Shown here: piece after piece, positions 1 to 9,702 of the stretch
Numbering within the stretch: the stretch's first letter is position 1
How the letters are laid out: every line of letters starts with the position of its first letter
Made by a program: the position numbers and the translations under genes
Assembly: GCA_016927015.1 (NCBI GenBank)
Contig: JAFGNM010000128.1
Span: forward strand, 1-48,490
Length of the DNA stretch: 48,490 bases
Origin: Candidatus Bathyarchaeota archaeon
Lineage (GTDB): Archaea > Thermoproteota > Bathyarchaeia > Bathyarchaeales > Bathycorpusculaceae
Reading direction: 5' to 3'
Notes under the pieces: model-generated
The model's input: the letters and a program-made list of their open reading frames with translations, nothing else
Database searches by the model: none
What the model was told of the DNA's origin: nothing

Positions 1-467
1 AACATGTCGGCGCAGACGAGCATGCCGACTTTGCAGTGTTCCGTGGTGAAGGCGGCTGGCTTGTCGCCGCGGCTCACACCAGCTTTCAACTCGGCGTTGA
101 TGGGGTTTCTTTTGCGGTACTTTCCAATGAGCACGCCGTTTTGCCACAGGGTGCTTGTGTTGTAGAATTTGCCGTGGTCTTCTTCGAGCACGGTGCCGCC
201 TAAAAGGTAGATGTCTTGAAGTTCTTTGCTGGTGTCTGCGAGGAAGCGGGTTGTTTCGTTGTATGTTTCTTTGCTGATTTTTTCTGCAGAAGTGAAATGT
301 TCCATGTTGTTTGGAACCGAGAAGTACTCGGGAAGCGCAATGAACGCAGGCTTTTGCGCAGCGGCTTTATGGATTGCCGTGGCGGCGGCTTCGAGATTGC
401 CTTTTAGGGAGCTGCGGACTTTCATGTGGATTAGACTTACCTTCAAACCGTTCACCTGATAGCACAT
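1..467 (-). CDS. Carbon-nitrogen hydrolase (nitrilase/omega-amidase-like), N-terminal part, truncated by window edge
   Basis: Reverse-strand reading gives MCYQVNGLKVSLIHMKV...AFIALPEYFSVPNN...YLLGGTVLEEDHGKFYNTSTLWQNGVLIGKYRKRNPI...CKVGMLVCADM, with nitrilase-like catalytic E (ALPEYF), K (YRK) and C (VCAD) contexts. Runs off the window start. Confidence 0.85.
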   Translation of the reverse strand, partial: MCYQVNGLKVSLIHMKVRSSLKGNLEAAATAIHKAAAQKPAFIALPEYFSVPNNMEHFTSAEKISKETYNETTRFLADTSKELQDIYLLGGTVLEEDHGKFYNTSTLWQNGVLIGKYRKRNPINAELKAGVSRGDKPAAFTTEHCKVGMLVCADM

Positions 468-645
468 GTGCTGTTGCAGTTCACTGGATAGTGTCCTTCG
501 ATAAGAACGGAACCTGAAAACTTTTAAACTTAACTACTTGACGGCAAATTGGCTGAAACCAGCCGTTTTAGCATGCGTGTTCAGTATTTGCGCGAGTTTT
601 AACACATATGTTTACATTTTTTGGGCTTTTATATGCATACGGATA

Positions 646-655
646 GATTTAAATA
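646..655 (+). promoter_or_regulatory. Archaeal TATA-like element (gatttaaata) upstream of the Asn-synthase-like gene
   Basis: gatttaaata lies 41-50 nt before ATG 696, which favours ATG 696 over the ORF-track start at 621. Confidence 0.45.
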
Positions 656-695
656 CCGCGAGATGGCAAACAATGTTAATCGCGAGGGAAAAAAC

Positions 696-1676
696 ATGAC
701 ATTAAATCCACAAGAATACGCGAAGCTTTTGCCGGAAGTTCGAACCTTAGTTAACAAGGTTGTACAGAAAAACATGGCTGACTCCATGCTGTTTTCAGCA
801 GGAACAGACACACAAATCATAATCGCCGAAGCAGCAAAGTACAAACCACAAATCCCCTGCTTAACGATGCACTTTAAGCATGGAAACCCGAAGGACACCG
901 AGTACGTGAAGAAAATGGTGGCTTTCCTGAAGCTTAACCATGAAACCCACATGTTCGGCCGCGACGAAGTCCTCAGCAACGCCCCGAAAGTCGTAGCAGC
1001 ACTGAAAAAGTATGACCCGATGGAAATCAGGAACAGCATGCCAGTTTACATAGGCTTAACAATTTTAAAGAAGAAAGGCTTTAAGAGTGTTTTCACGGGC
1101 GACGCGTTAGACGAGCTTTTTGGGTACCCATGGCAGTTCCACCTGTCCGAAGCTGAGTTTGCCCAGAAGCAGAAGGAGATGTGGGCGGAAATGGGTTTCT
1201 CTTCCATACCAATGGCGGAGTCTCTTGGAATGACCATCAAGGCGCCTTACATGGACCCAGAGTTCATGGACTGGGCGAAAAAGCTGCCGATCAAATTCAA
1301 GATTAACATGCACGACGGCGTGAAATACGGCAAATGGATAATGAGAAAAGCATATGAAGACGTAATCCCGAAAGATGTCATTTGGAGGCCGAAAGCGCCC
1401 TTGGAAGCGGGAACAGGCACCGAAGTTTTGCGCACGTACTTTAACGACATGATTCCAGACGCCGAGTTCGAAGAGAAAAAGAAAAAGATTCGCGCAGAAG
1501 ACGACGTGAAAATACAGGACAAGGAGCAACTGCTTTACTACGAGCACTTCAGGAAAATCTTCGGCAAACCCAAAGACGTCTACCCTGACAACGGCGGAAT
1601 CCAATGCCCATACTGCAAAAGCTACATCAAAACAAAAATCCAGTTCTGCAAAATATGCGGAGCCTACCCCATCTAA
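696..1676 (+). CDS. Stand-alone asparagine synthase C-domain-like PP-loop protein with C-terminal zinc ribbon
   Basis: ORF 621..1676 with likely start at ATG 696. Contains LFSAGTDTQ at the PP-loop position, VFTGDALDELFGYPW, and a C-terminal CPYC...CKIC ribbon. No N-terminal glutaminase domain. Confidence 0.75.
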   Translation: MTLNPQEYAKLLPEVRTLVNKVVQKNMADSMLFSAGTDTQIIIAEAAKYKPQIPCLTMHFKHGNPKDTEYVKKMVAFLKLNHETHMFGRDEVLSNAPKVVAALKKYDPMEIRNSMPVYIGLTILKKKGFKSVFTGDALDELFGYPWQFHLSEAEFAQKQKEMWAEMGFSSIPMAESLGMTIKAPYMDPEFMDWAKKLPIKFKINMHDGVKYGKWIMRKAYEDVIPKDVIWRPKAPLEAGTGTEVLRTYFNDMIPDAEFEEKKKKIRAEDDVKIQDKEQLLYYEHFRKIFGKPKDVYPDNGGIQCPYCKSYIKTKIQFCKICGAYPI

Positions 1677-1793
1677 AACCACCATCCCCTTCCTTATTTT
1701 CCAGCTTCAAGCGGTCACCTGCAGCGTGAGCTGGCTATTTTTCTTTAGAAAGACTTAATTCCATATTCAGAGGACAATTCCAGTAGGAGCCGC

Positions 1794-2855
1794 GTGCGTT
1801 TGGCTAGGCTGTCTGAACTCAAGTTTGCAATGGGAACCTCCATATTCATAGCATCCTTCATATTCGGCGCTTTCCTGATAGCGATACTGTACCTTTTCCA
1901 GTTTGACCTCGTGACAGGCTTAATAATCGGCTTGGCAGGCACAGGCTTATTCATCCTGTTCCAGTACCTGATAGGACCAGCCATAATCAGCGCCACCACA
2001 AGGCTGCATTACCTTAAGCCGGGCGAAAACCCATGGTTTGAAAACACCGTCAAAGAGTTTGTAGATAAAAGCGAAATGCCCATGCCGAGGCTGGCTATAG
2101 TTCCTAACAAGACGCCTAACGCGTTTGTTTTCGGCAGAACCGCCAGCAGCGCCACGTTGGCTTTGCACGAGGGGCTCTTAACCAGTTTGAACGAGGATGA
2201 AGTTAGAGGCGTAATCGCGCACGAGCTAGGTCACATTAAGCATAAGGATTACATTGTGATGACCGTGCTGTCCGCGTTGCCGTTGATTGCGTATATTGTG
2301 GCGCAGGCTATGTTTAGGGCAGGCATGGTGAGTTCTTACTCCAGCCGCAGAAGAAGAGACGATGGGGGAAACGCAGGCTTAGTGCTTGTAGCCGTGGGCG
2401 TAATCTCCTTCATAGTTTACATAATCTCCTTCCTTGCCGTGATGCGGCTCAGCCGACTGCGAGAGCACTATGCAGACGCGTACTCCGCGTACTTGACGGG
2501 TTCTCCGAGAAGCCTGCAAAGTGCACTATCGAAAATCACTTACGGATTGTCCATTGCGCCACCAGCGTCATCAGAAGCCAGAGCCTTCTACATTGAAGAC
2601 CCAACAATGGCGAAGCAAGAAATCAGCATGCTGATGCAGAAAAAACAGGAGTACGACTTGGACAAGGACGGCGTGCTGGATGAGCGTGAACTGCAACAGG
2701 CAATGGAGAAAGAGGCTAAATCCACGTGGAACCAACTCAACAGTTTGTTTGCGACGCATCCGCCTACGTTCAAGCGGATACTGCTGTTGCGCGAGATAGA
2801 AGAGGAAATGGAGACGGGAAGGTACACAACCGACCGCGTCTACGCTCACGTTTAG
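1794..2855 (+). CDS. htpX: HtpX-like M48 family membrane zinc metalloprotease
   Basis: N-terminal TM segments, HELGHIKHKD zinc motif, further TM helices, REHYADAYSA, THPPTFKRI C-terminal motif. Confidence 0.9.
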   Translation: MRLARLSELKFAMGTSIFIASFIFGAFLIAILYLFQFDLVTGLIIGLAGTGLFILFQYLIGPAIISATTRLHYLKPGENPWFENTVKEFVDKSEMPMPRLAIVPNKTPNAFVFGRTASSATLALHEGLLTSLNEDEVRGVIAHELGHIKHKDYIVMTVLSALPLIAYIVAQAMFRAGMVSSYSSRRRRDDGGNAGLVLVAVGVISFIVYIISFLAVMRLSRLREHYADAYSAYLTGSPRSLQSALSKITYGLSIAPPASSEARAFYIEDPTMAKQEISMLMQKKQEYDLDKDGVLDERELQQAMEKEAKSTWNQLNSLFATHPPTFKRILLLREIEEEMETGRYTTDRVYAHV

Positions 2856-2977
2856 GAAATCTTGTGCATCATCTTTTGCGTAGAGAAAGCGAAGGCTATG
2901 ATGGACAAGCACGGTAGCTGCTCAATGATGACGCGCTTCTTGAAGTAAACGAGCAGACCTAAGCCTATGATGGATAC
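2852..2977 (-). pseudogene. Possible remnant of a membrane-protein C-terminus
   Basis: Reverse frame reads VSIIGLGLLVYFKKRVIIEQLPCLSIIAFAFSTQKMMHKIS* with no plausible start codon. Its stop overlaps the htpX stop (ttag). Confidence 0.25.
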
Positions 2978-2985
2978 CTATGCAC

Positions 2986-3069
2986 TGCAGAAAACAGCAA
3001 CGCGTGCCTCCCAAGAACTATTTAAAGTTTCTATATAAAGGGGGCTATAGATTTTTCCACGCGCTAGAG
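2986..3069 (+). repeat. Dispersed TATA-like repeat, copy A (core 3018..3069)
   Basis: ctatttaaagtttctatataaagggggctatagatttttccacgcgctagag; 50/52 identical to copy B at 23036..23087. tgcagaaaac is also shared about 30 nt upstream. Confidence 0.85.
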
Positions 3070-3144
3070 AAAACTCTGACCCAAATTTTCTCCAACACGC
3101 GAAGCAGACGGTTCAAAACTCCATATATCACCGCACGTAGAAAG

Positions 3145-3154
3145 CTTTAAATAC
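3145..3154 (+). promoter_or_regulatory. TATA-like element upstream of gar1-tfb
   Basis: ctttaaatac about 40 nt before ATG 3191. Confidence 0.45.
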
Positions 3155-3190
3155 GCTATCACGTTGACGTTGTTGTTTTTCGAGAGGGGA

Positions 3191-3457
3191 ATGTGTTTGC
3201 AGAGATTGGGTAAAGTGCTTCATGTGACTCCTTCTCAAAACATTGTTGTCAAGACTGACAAAACCCCGAAAATCGGCTCAGCAGTCATCAACGAAAATTT
3301 GAAGATCGTTGGAAAAATCTTCGACGTAATAGGTCCAGTACCTTCGCCTTATGTAATAGTAAAACCAGCAATTAAGGAGCCTGAAAAACTAGCTGATAAA
3401 CAGTTGTACCTGCTTCTCTCGAAAAAGAACGGAGCAAAAAAGCATGAGCGAAGATAA
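3191..3457 (+). CDS. gar1: H/ACA RNP protein Gar1
   Basis: [59 protein letters not shown] is Gar1/Naf1 beta-barrel-like, and it sits directly upstream of tfb as in many archaea. Confidence 0.85.
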   Translation: MCLQRLGKVLHVTPSQNIVVKTDKTPKIGSAVINENLKIVGKIFDVIGPVPSPYVIVKPAIKEPEKLADKQLYLLLSKKNGAKKHERR

Positions 3458-4418
3458 CAAGCCGCATGAACATGGAGAATCCTCATCGTCAGCGCAACGT
3501 GTTGAGTCATTCAAAGTCCAATCGTGCCCAGAATGCGGCAGCACCAGACTTATGCGTGATTACGAATGCGCTGAAATAGTTTGCATGGACTGCGGTTTCG
3601 TAGTGGCGGCCAAAATAGCTGATAGAGGACCAGAATGGAGAGCTTTCGACGACGAACAAAGATCAAAGAGAACAAGAGTTGGCGCTCCTTTAACATACAC
3701 TATTCACGATAAAGGTTTATCAACAACAATTGATTGGCATGACCGCGACGTATATGGCAAGAGCCTCTCACCCGGCCAAAAAGCGCAAGTATACCGCCTC
3801 AGGAAATGGCAACGGCGCATAAGAGTTTCAGACGCCACAGAACGCAATTTGGCTTTTGCTTTGTCTGAAATCACAAAAATCTCTAACAACTTGAACCTTC
3901 CCAAAAACATTCTTGAAACCGCCTCAGTCATTTACAGAAAAGCAGTGAAAGAACGACTAATACGCGGCAGATCGATTCAGGGTGTAACTTCAGCAGCGAT
4001 TTACTTGGCGTGCAGGCAGTGTGCATTGCCCAGAACTTTAGATGAGATCTCTCAGGCGTCAACCGTGAACAAGAAAGAAGTTGGTCGCAGCTACCGTTTT
4101 CTAATTAAAGAACTTAACTATTCTATTCCGCCGCTTAAACCTAGCCAGTACATAACAAAGTTTTCCAATCAACTGACAATGCAAGGAAAGGTCGAAGAAA
4201 TCGCCCACAAGATTTTGGCAGCCGCAAAAGAGCTTAAACTCACTTCAGGTCGTGGCCCAACTGGAATCGCTGCAGCCGCGAGCTATGTCGCTTCTGTTTT
4301 GACAGGTGAAAGAAAGACGCAGAGGGAAATAGCCGAGATCGCACAGGTAACTGAAGTTACTATTCGAAACCGCTACAAAGAACTTGTTGAAAGACTAATG
4401 TTCCAAATAAGCATTTGA
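3444..4418 (+). CDS. tfb: Transcription initiation factor IIB
   Basis: N-terminal zinc ribbon [24 protein letters not shown] and two cyclin-like repeats. Confidence 0.97.
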   Translation: MSEDNKPHEHGESSSSAQRVESFKVQSCPECGSTRLMRDYECAEIVCMDCGFVVAAKIADRGPEWRAFDDEQRSKRTRVGAPLTYTIHDKGLSTTIDWHDRDVYGKSLSPGQKAQVYRLRKWQRRIRVSDATERNLAFALSEITKISNNLNLPKNILETASVIYRKAVKERLIRGRSIQGVTSAAIYLACRQCALPRTLDEISQASTVNKKEVGRSYRFLIKELNYSIPPLKPSQYITKFSNQLTMQGKVEEIAHKILAAAKELKLTSGRGPTGIAAAASYVASVLTGERKTQREIAEIAQVTEVTIRNRYKELVERLMFQISI

Positions 4419-4535
4419 TTACACAACATCTTCCTTTTCATTTTTCTTTTACATTTTGCAGCGTAGATGTCGGCTTATAATGCAAAGTGTTATAGCTTAA
4501 TCTCAAAAGATGATTTCTGCTGATATCGCATAAAC

Positions 4536-4982
4536 TTGTATGTGAAGGGTTTATCGTTGGTTGACTGCCCAAATTGCGGAACAAAAGTAGCCACTGCGGT
4601 TAAATGCTGGACTGTGACGCCTGTGAAACCTAGCGTAAGAGGGAATATACCAGAATTCAAAGTTGGAATTTTCGAGTGCCCAAAATGCAAGTCCAAGTTT
4701 AGGTCTAAAGTGGGCGCAACCGCAAAACCGGTGGAAACAAACGTTAACGATTTCGTCGTAAAAATTAAAGAGATCCGTGAAGGGCTCACACAAACTTTGA
4801 GGACTCTGCGGGAAAAGATAAAGACACTGGAAACGGAGCGGGCAGGTCTGATGGTGGAAATCGAAAATCTCAAAAAAGTTGTGGAGTCACGAGCCAACGC
4901 ACTTGAGACTGAGGTAAACCAGTTGCGAGAAGAGTTACAGTCTCTGAGAGAGCTTTTAGGTGCCGGCGAAGAAATAGATTAG
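4536..4982 (+). CDS. Zinc-ribbon plus coiled-coil protein, function unknown
   Basis: CPNCGTK...CPKCKSK pairs followed by a long heptad-rich coiled coil. Confidence 0.7.
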   Translation: MYVKGLSLVDCPNCGTKVATAVKCWTVTPVKPSVRGNIPEFKVGIFECPKCKSKFRSKVGATAKPVETNVNDFVVKIKEIREGLTQTLRTLREKIKTLETERAGLMVEIENLKKVVESRANALETEVNQLREELQSLRELLGAGEEID

Positions 4983-5053
4983 CAGTTTTTTACGCTTAAT
5001 TCTGATTAGTACACAGGTATTTTTTTAAGCATGTATGTCGTTAATCTTAAGTT

Positions 5054-5668
5054 ATGCCCTACCAGTTTACCTTCGATCTGTCAAAGGTTCCGCGCTTCTT
5101 CTTCACCGAGGTTGCTCGGGTCAGCTACCAAAAGGGCATGCATAAAGCACTTCTTAACACTATGCAAGAAATTATTAAAAACTGTAGAATCCAAGAAGCC
5201 ACGGGACTAAATCTCTCAGACGCTGTTGTTCTCCTCCAAGACTTCATTGACCTGCAAGCCGTGAACCTCATGGAAAGAAAAAAGTTCCTGAAAGCGAAAA
5301 AGAGAGTGCTTCTGCTTCCTCATTGTTCCAGAAAATACATGGACAACAGATGCCAAGCATCCTTCGACGCAAGCCTTCCTTCTTACACTTGCGCTCATTG
5401 CTCCAAAGACTGTTTAGTTAACAAAGCAGACCGCTTAGCCAAGAAAAAAGGATACGACGTTTATGTGGTTCCAGGCGGCTCATGCATTTTGAAAATCCTG
5501 AAAGAGAACCCATATGAGGGTGTTATTGGAGTTGCTTGCGGTGAAGAGGTAAAAATGGGTGTGGCTGCCTTGGACAGCATGAACGTAGCTGTACAAGTTA
5601 TACCGCTGATAAAGAACGGGTGTGCAAACACAGCTTTCAACATGGAAACTTTAGTCAAGACTCTTTGA
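5054..5668 (+). CDS. DUF116-family Cys-rich protein
   Basis: LLLPHCSRK...CAHCSKDCLVN...VVPGGSCILKIL...GVACGEEVKMG...NGCANTAFN resembles DUF116. Confidence 0.75.
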   Translation: MPYQFTFDLSKVPRFFFTEVARVSYQKGMHKALLNTMQEIIKNCRIQEATGLNLSDAVVLLQDFIDLQAVNLMERKKFLKAKKRVLLLPHCSRKYMDNRCQASFDASLPSYTCAHCSKDCLVNKADRLAKKKGYDVYVVPGGSCILKILKENPYEGVIGVACGEEVKMGVAALDSMNVAVQVIPLIKNGCANTAFNMETLVKTL

Positions 5669-5679
5669 AATAAGAGCTT

Positions 5680-5841
5680 TTACTTTACAAGCTCTCTTTT
5701 CTTCCATCTGAGATTCTTGCCTTTACACTTTCTACACTTCAATGCAGTCGCGGCGTTTCTTACCCCGCAGTCCCTGCAGATTTTCATGTGCAGCCTATGC
5801 TTTTGTGCAATGGCCTTCTTAATAGGATCTAATATTGGCAT
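5680..5841 (-). CDS. rpl40e: 50S ribosomal protein L40e (absent from the ORF track)
   Basis: Reverse-strand 53 aa: MPILDPIKKAIAQKHRLHMKICRDCGVRNAATALKCRKCKGKNLRWKKRELVK, with the L40e C4 zinc finger. Confidence 0.95.
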   Translation of the reverse strand: MPILDPIKKAIAQKHRLHMKICRDCGVRNAATALKCRKCKGKNLRWKKRELVK

Positions 5842-6114
5842 TTGGCGACCTCTGTTTTGGTGCTAAGACTCAGATGGTTCTCTGTCAAATATACCTTTTG
5901 TCTCAAGACCACTGAAGTTGGCTCTCTAACCTGTGGAAAAACTATACCGCTCTATTATAGATTCGATAGGAGTTGATTTATGAGAAGTTGAGCAGCATTA
6001 GCGCTCTCACGAGACTATAGCACAACAGACCCGCAAAACTAAAAAAAAGCAACGGTTGAAAACTCGAGAACTTACAGAAATCTTTAGATAGCTAAACCTT
6101 CTCTGGTAACACTA

Positions 6115-6732
6115 ATGCCAGCCTCAAAATTTCCATCCAGAAAATTCGTCTCTGTTGACCCAAGCAATTGCACTGGTTGCGGGATCTGCGAGTACGCTTG
6201 CGTTCTCGAAAAAGAAGAAACCATCTTGAATCCCATACGCTCACGAATTCGCGTTGTCCGCATGACGCCCATGTTCAATTTTGCTCTCGCTTGCAGGTTC
6301 TGCGAAGACGCCAAATGCGTGACTGCGTGTCCAGAAAAAGCCCTGTCCCAATCCGAACAAACTGGCATTATAATGGTCAAAGAAAAGAAATGTAAAGGTT
6401 GCGACTGGTGCATACAAGCCTGTCCACACGGCGGCATTACGATTCATTCTGACACGGGCATAGCCGTAGCCTGCGACCTCTGCGGCGGAGAACCAAAATG
6501 CGTCGAATTCTGCCCCGAAGAAGCCTTAGACCTCGTATGCACAGACGAAGACGCTGAAACAAGGTTCACTGGCGCTCTTGAAAAGCTTCCTGAAGCAACT
6601 GAGCGCTTAACCAACACTGTTAAGAATAAAGATTGGAAACCCTTGCTTGCAGAAGCGGAAGAAAGGTCAATTAGGGTCAACGAAAAACTCGAAGCCTTGA
6701 ACAAGAAAGCAAGCGCCAAAAAACAAAAATAA
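6115..6732 (+). CDS. 4Fe-4S polyferredoxin (HycB/DMSO-reductase-type electron-transfer subunit)
   Basis: Repeated cysteine clusters CTGCGICEYAC, CRFCEDAKCVTACP, CKGCDWCIQACP, CDLCGGEPKCVEFCP. Confidence 0.85.
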   Translation: MPASKFPSRKFVSVDPSNCTGCGICEYACVLEKEETILNPIRSRIRVVRMTPMFNFALACRFCEDAKCVTACPEKALSQSEQTGIIMVKEKKCKGCDWCIQACPHGGITIHSDTGIAVACDLCGGEPKCVEFCPEEALDLVCTDEDAETRFTGALEKLPEATERLTNTVKNKDWKPLLAEAEERSIRVNEKLEALNKKASAKKQK

Positions 6733-6800
6733 ACTTAAAGCGCTCTCGCCGATCAGATGCATATCTTATCTCAAAAGAATTTTTCCCTAATTACACACCG

Positions 6801-7652
6801 TTAACCAGTCTTTTCGTCGCAACCTCTCAAAAGCTGGTCTATGTCTTTGCCGTTTTGTTCACCCACGTATCCACCTTCCATAACGAAGAATACGGGCTTC
6901 TTCAATGCGGCAATTCTTCTGCCTATTTCTAGGTAGCTGTTCTCTGTTAAGCCAAGCGACGCCAAGTCTCCAAGGTGAGCGTCGAGCCCCACTGAGACAG
7001 CTACAACCTCAAACTTGCCCACGTTAACCATGCCTAACGCTTCGTCAAAAGTTTCCAAGTATCTTTGTTCGCCGCAATCAGCCGGCAATGGAAAGTTCAG
7101 GCAGTTTCCCTCGGAGTATGCGCCTGTGCCGGGATAATGGGGGTAACGATGCAGTGAAACGTAAACCACTTTTTCGTCGCCTTGGAAAATCTCTTGCGTG
7201 CCGTTTCCATGATGCCCATCAATATCCAAAATCAAAGTGGGCTTGTTAAGGGTTTTCACAGCTATCGCGATGTTATTTAAGTAGCAGAAGCCTCGCGTGT
7301 AAACGCCTAAGGCTGCACCGCTTCGTCCCGCATGGTGCCCAGGAGGCCTCATAAGCGAGAAACCATTAATTTTAGCTGCCAGTATTGCGCCTCCAGCTGA
7401 AAGCCGTGCGTGTTTGTAGATGTTGTCGTATGCTGGTGTGTCGGGGTCTTCTACTAGGCCTTTTTTGAGGTTCCAGATGTAGTCGGCATCATGGGCCTTG
7501 AGTAAATCTTCTTCGGATGCAGAGTCAGGTTCCAAAAACGTGTAGTTCTTTTCTTTTAAAATTTCGTGGGCCATTTTCACTCTTTGTGGTCCTTCGATGT
7601 GCCAGCCGCCATAGTGTAAGCATTTTTCTGAAAAAACTATTTTTGTTTTCAT
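6801..7652 (-). CDS. Histone deacetylase/acetoin utilization family deacetylase
   Basis: LMRPPGHHAG, ILDIDGHHGNGTQEIF, VSLHRYPHYPGTG. Start placed at the internal Met (MKTKIVFSEKC); the ORF extends to 7691. Confidence 0.9.
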   Translation of the reverse strand: MKTKIVFSEKCLHYGGWHIEGPQRVKMAHEILKEKNYTFLEPDSASEEDLLKAHDADYIWNLKKGLVEDPDTPAYDNIYKHARLSAGGAILAAKINGFSLMRPPGHHAGRSGAALGVYTRGFCYLNNIAIAVKTLNKPTLILDIDGHHGNGTQEIFQGDEKVVYVSLHRYPHYPGTGAYSEGNCLNFPLPADCGEQRYLETFDEALGMVNVGKFEVVAVSVGLDAHLGDLASLGLTENSYLEIGRRIAALKKPVFFVMEGGYVGEQNGKDIDQLLRGCDEKTG

Positions 7653-7752
7653 TCCAGCTGCATCCATACATAGATAAACAACGTTTTTCACATTAAAATA
7701 CCACTTCCTCTTAAAGGTTTAGCGCGCTTCAAACATCGGGGAGAAAACGCAA

Positions 7753-9702
7753 ATGATTTCCGAAAATCCTTTCGCCATGTTCCGTGAGGAATGTGAAACT
7801 GCGTTAGCGTATGCCTTGAAGAAGACTCTTCCAGAGATTAAAGTTGAGACGTTGTCTTTGAGTAAGCCGCCAAACATCGATTTTGGGCAGCTAGCTTCGT
7901 CGCTGTGCTTTGAGTTTGCAAGGAAGCTTAATCAGAAGCCCATTGCTTTAGCTGAACATTTAGTCCGTGCCATGCGTAAATCTAGTTTTTCCCTAATTGA
8001 GAAGGTTGTTGCTGCTGGAGGAGGCTACGTTAACTTTCACGCAGATTTTCCCAAGTTTTCTGCTTTGGTGCTTTCATCTGTTAGGCAATTGAATTTTGAG
8101 TATGGCTTTGTCAAAACGGATTGCCCCGTTGAAGTGATTGTTGAGCACACCAGCGTTAACCCGCTTCATCCCATCCATATAGGTCAGGCGAGAAACCCCA
8201 TGCTGGGAGACGCTTTAGCTCGCATACTTGAGCATCGGGGGCATGCGGTTTCGCGTCACTATTACATCGACGATGTGGGACGTCAATCTTCGGTTGTTGC
8301 CTACGGATACGCCAAGCTGGGTGAGCCTCAACCCGATGAGAAAGCAGATTGTTTTGTGGGCAAGATATACACCATTACAAGCTGCATAGTGGAGCTTAAC
8401 CGCCTGAAAAGAGCGCTTGAGCTTGCAAAAACGGTTTCGCCTTCTGACGACGTAGCTAAAATCAATAAGGACCTTGCTGAGTGGATGTCTGTCGCTGCAG
8501 AGCTTGAAGAGAAATTTCCAGCGCTTTTTGCAAAGCTCTTGGCAAAAATAGGTGAAGACGAGAATCCTGAGGAAGAGATAAACAGGCTTAACCGTGCTTA
8601 CGAGGATGGAGAACCTGAGGCTAAGCGGCTCATAAGAAAGGTAAGTGAGATGTGTATTCAGGGTTTCAGGGAGACACAAGAGCGCGTGGAGGTTCGCTAT
8701 GATTCGTGGGATTGGGAAAGCGATTTCGTTTGGAGTAGCCAAGTCTCTAAGGTTCTTCAGAAACTGCAAACATCGCCTTTCGTTTACACTGAAGGCGGGG
8801 TCTTGGAGTTTGACGCTGAAAAAGTGGCGTGCACCTTGAATCTTAAAGCCAAATTGGGTTTGAGGGAGGATTATGAGGTTCCACCGTTAACGCTTGTGCG
8901 CGCTGACGGCACAACGCTTTACACTACGCGTGATGTTGCTTACACTTTGTGGAAGTTTAACCGAGCGGACAGAGTAGTAAACGTCATTGGCATGGAGCAG
9001 TCTCTGGCGCAGTTGCAGCTGAAAATAGCTTTGTACGCTTTAGGCTACAGCAGGTACGCTGACAACTTTGCTCATTTTGCTTACAACCTCATCACTCTTC
9101 CGGGCTACAAAATGTCCAGTCGGCGAGGTCGCTACATCACTTTCGACGCGGTTCTCGACGAAGCGGTTGAACGAGCTTACGAAGAGGTTTCGAAGCGTTC
9201 TCCTCAGCTGACAGAGACGGAAAAGCGGGAAATCGCTAACTTCGTCGGCGTCGGCGCCGTTCGCTATGCGCTTGTTGATGTTGACCCCTCTAAACCGGTC
9301 ATCTTCACATGGGATAGGGTGTTGAACTTCGAAACTAATAGTGCGCCTTACGTGCAGTACACGCATGCGAGGGCGTGCAGCATTCTGCGTAAAGCCGATA
9401 GGAAACCTGAAAACGCAGACTTCGCGCTTTTGAAGGAAAAGCTGGAGCGCGAATTGGTTTTGGCTGTTGCTAGTTTTCCAGATGCGTTTATCGAAGCCAC
9501 AGAGTATCTTAAACCCAACTTAATTGCGGATTTTGCTAATGCGTTGGCGGACAAGTTCAACACTTTCTATAACGCGTTGCCAGTCATAAAAGCGGAACCA
9601 CAAGAACTCAGCGATGCGAGGATAGCTTTGACGGATGCAGTGCGGATAGTGCTTCATAACGCTTTAAACTTAATTGGCGTAGTGGCACCAGAAAAAATGT
9701 AG
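7753..9702 (+). CDS. argS: Arginyl-tRNA synthetase
   Basis: VEHTSVNPLHPIHIGQARNPMLGDALARIL (HIGH-like), KMSSRRGRYI (KMSK-like), anticodon-binding C-terminus. Confidence 0.97.
   Translation: MISENPFAMFREECETALAYALKKTLPEIKVETLSLSKPPNIDFGQLASSLCFEFARKLNQKPIALAEHLVRAMRKSSFSLIEKVVAAGGGYVNFHADFPKFSALVLSSVRQLNFEYGFVKTDCPVEVIVEHTSVNPLHPIHIGQARNPMLGDALARILEHRGHAVSRHYYIDDVGRQSSVVAYGYAKLGEPQPDEKADCFVGKIYTITSCIVELNRLKRALELAKTVSPSDDVAKINKDLAEWMSVAAELEEKFPALFAKLLAKIGEDENPEEEINRLNRAYEDGEPEAKRLIRKVSEMCIQGFRETQERVEVRYDSWDWESDFVWSSQVSKVLQKLQTSPFVYTEGGVLEFDAEKVACTLNLKAKLGLREDYEVPPLTLVRADGTTLYTTRDVAYTLWKFNRADRVVNVIGMEQSLAQLQLKIALYALGYSRYADNFAHFAYNLITLPGYKMSSRRGRYITFDAVLDEAVERAYEEVSKRSPQLTETEKREIANFVGVGAVRYALVDVDPSKPVIFTWDRVLNFETNSAPYVQYTHARACSILRKADRKPENADFALLKEKLERELVLAVASFPDAFIEATEYLKPNLIADFANALADKFNTFYNALPVIKAEPQELSDARIALTDAVRIVLHNALNLIGVVAPEKM

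Noticed and set aside
1107-1685. 192-aa minus-strand ORF opposite the Asn-synthase-like gene
   Set aside because: Phe/Val-rich shadow frame with no domain signature.
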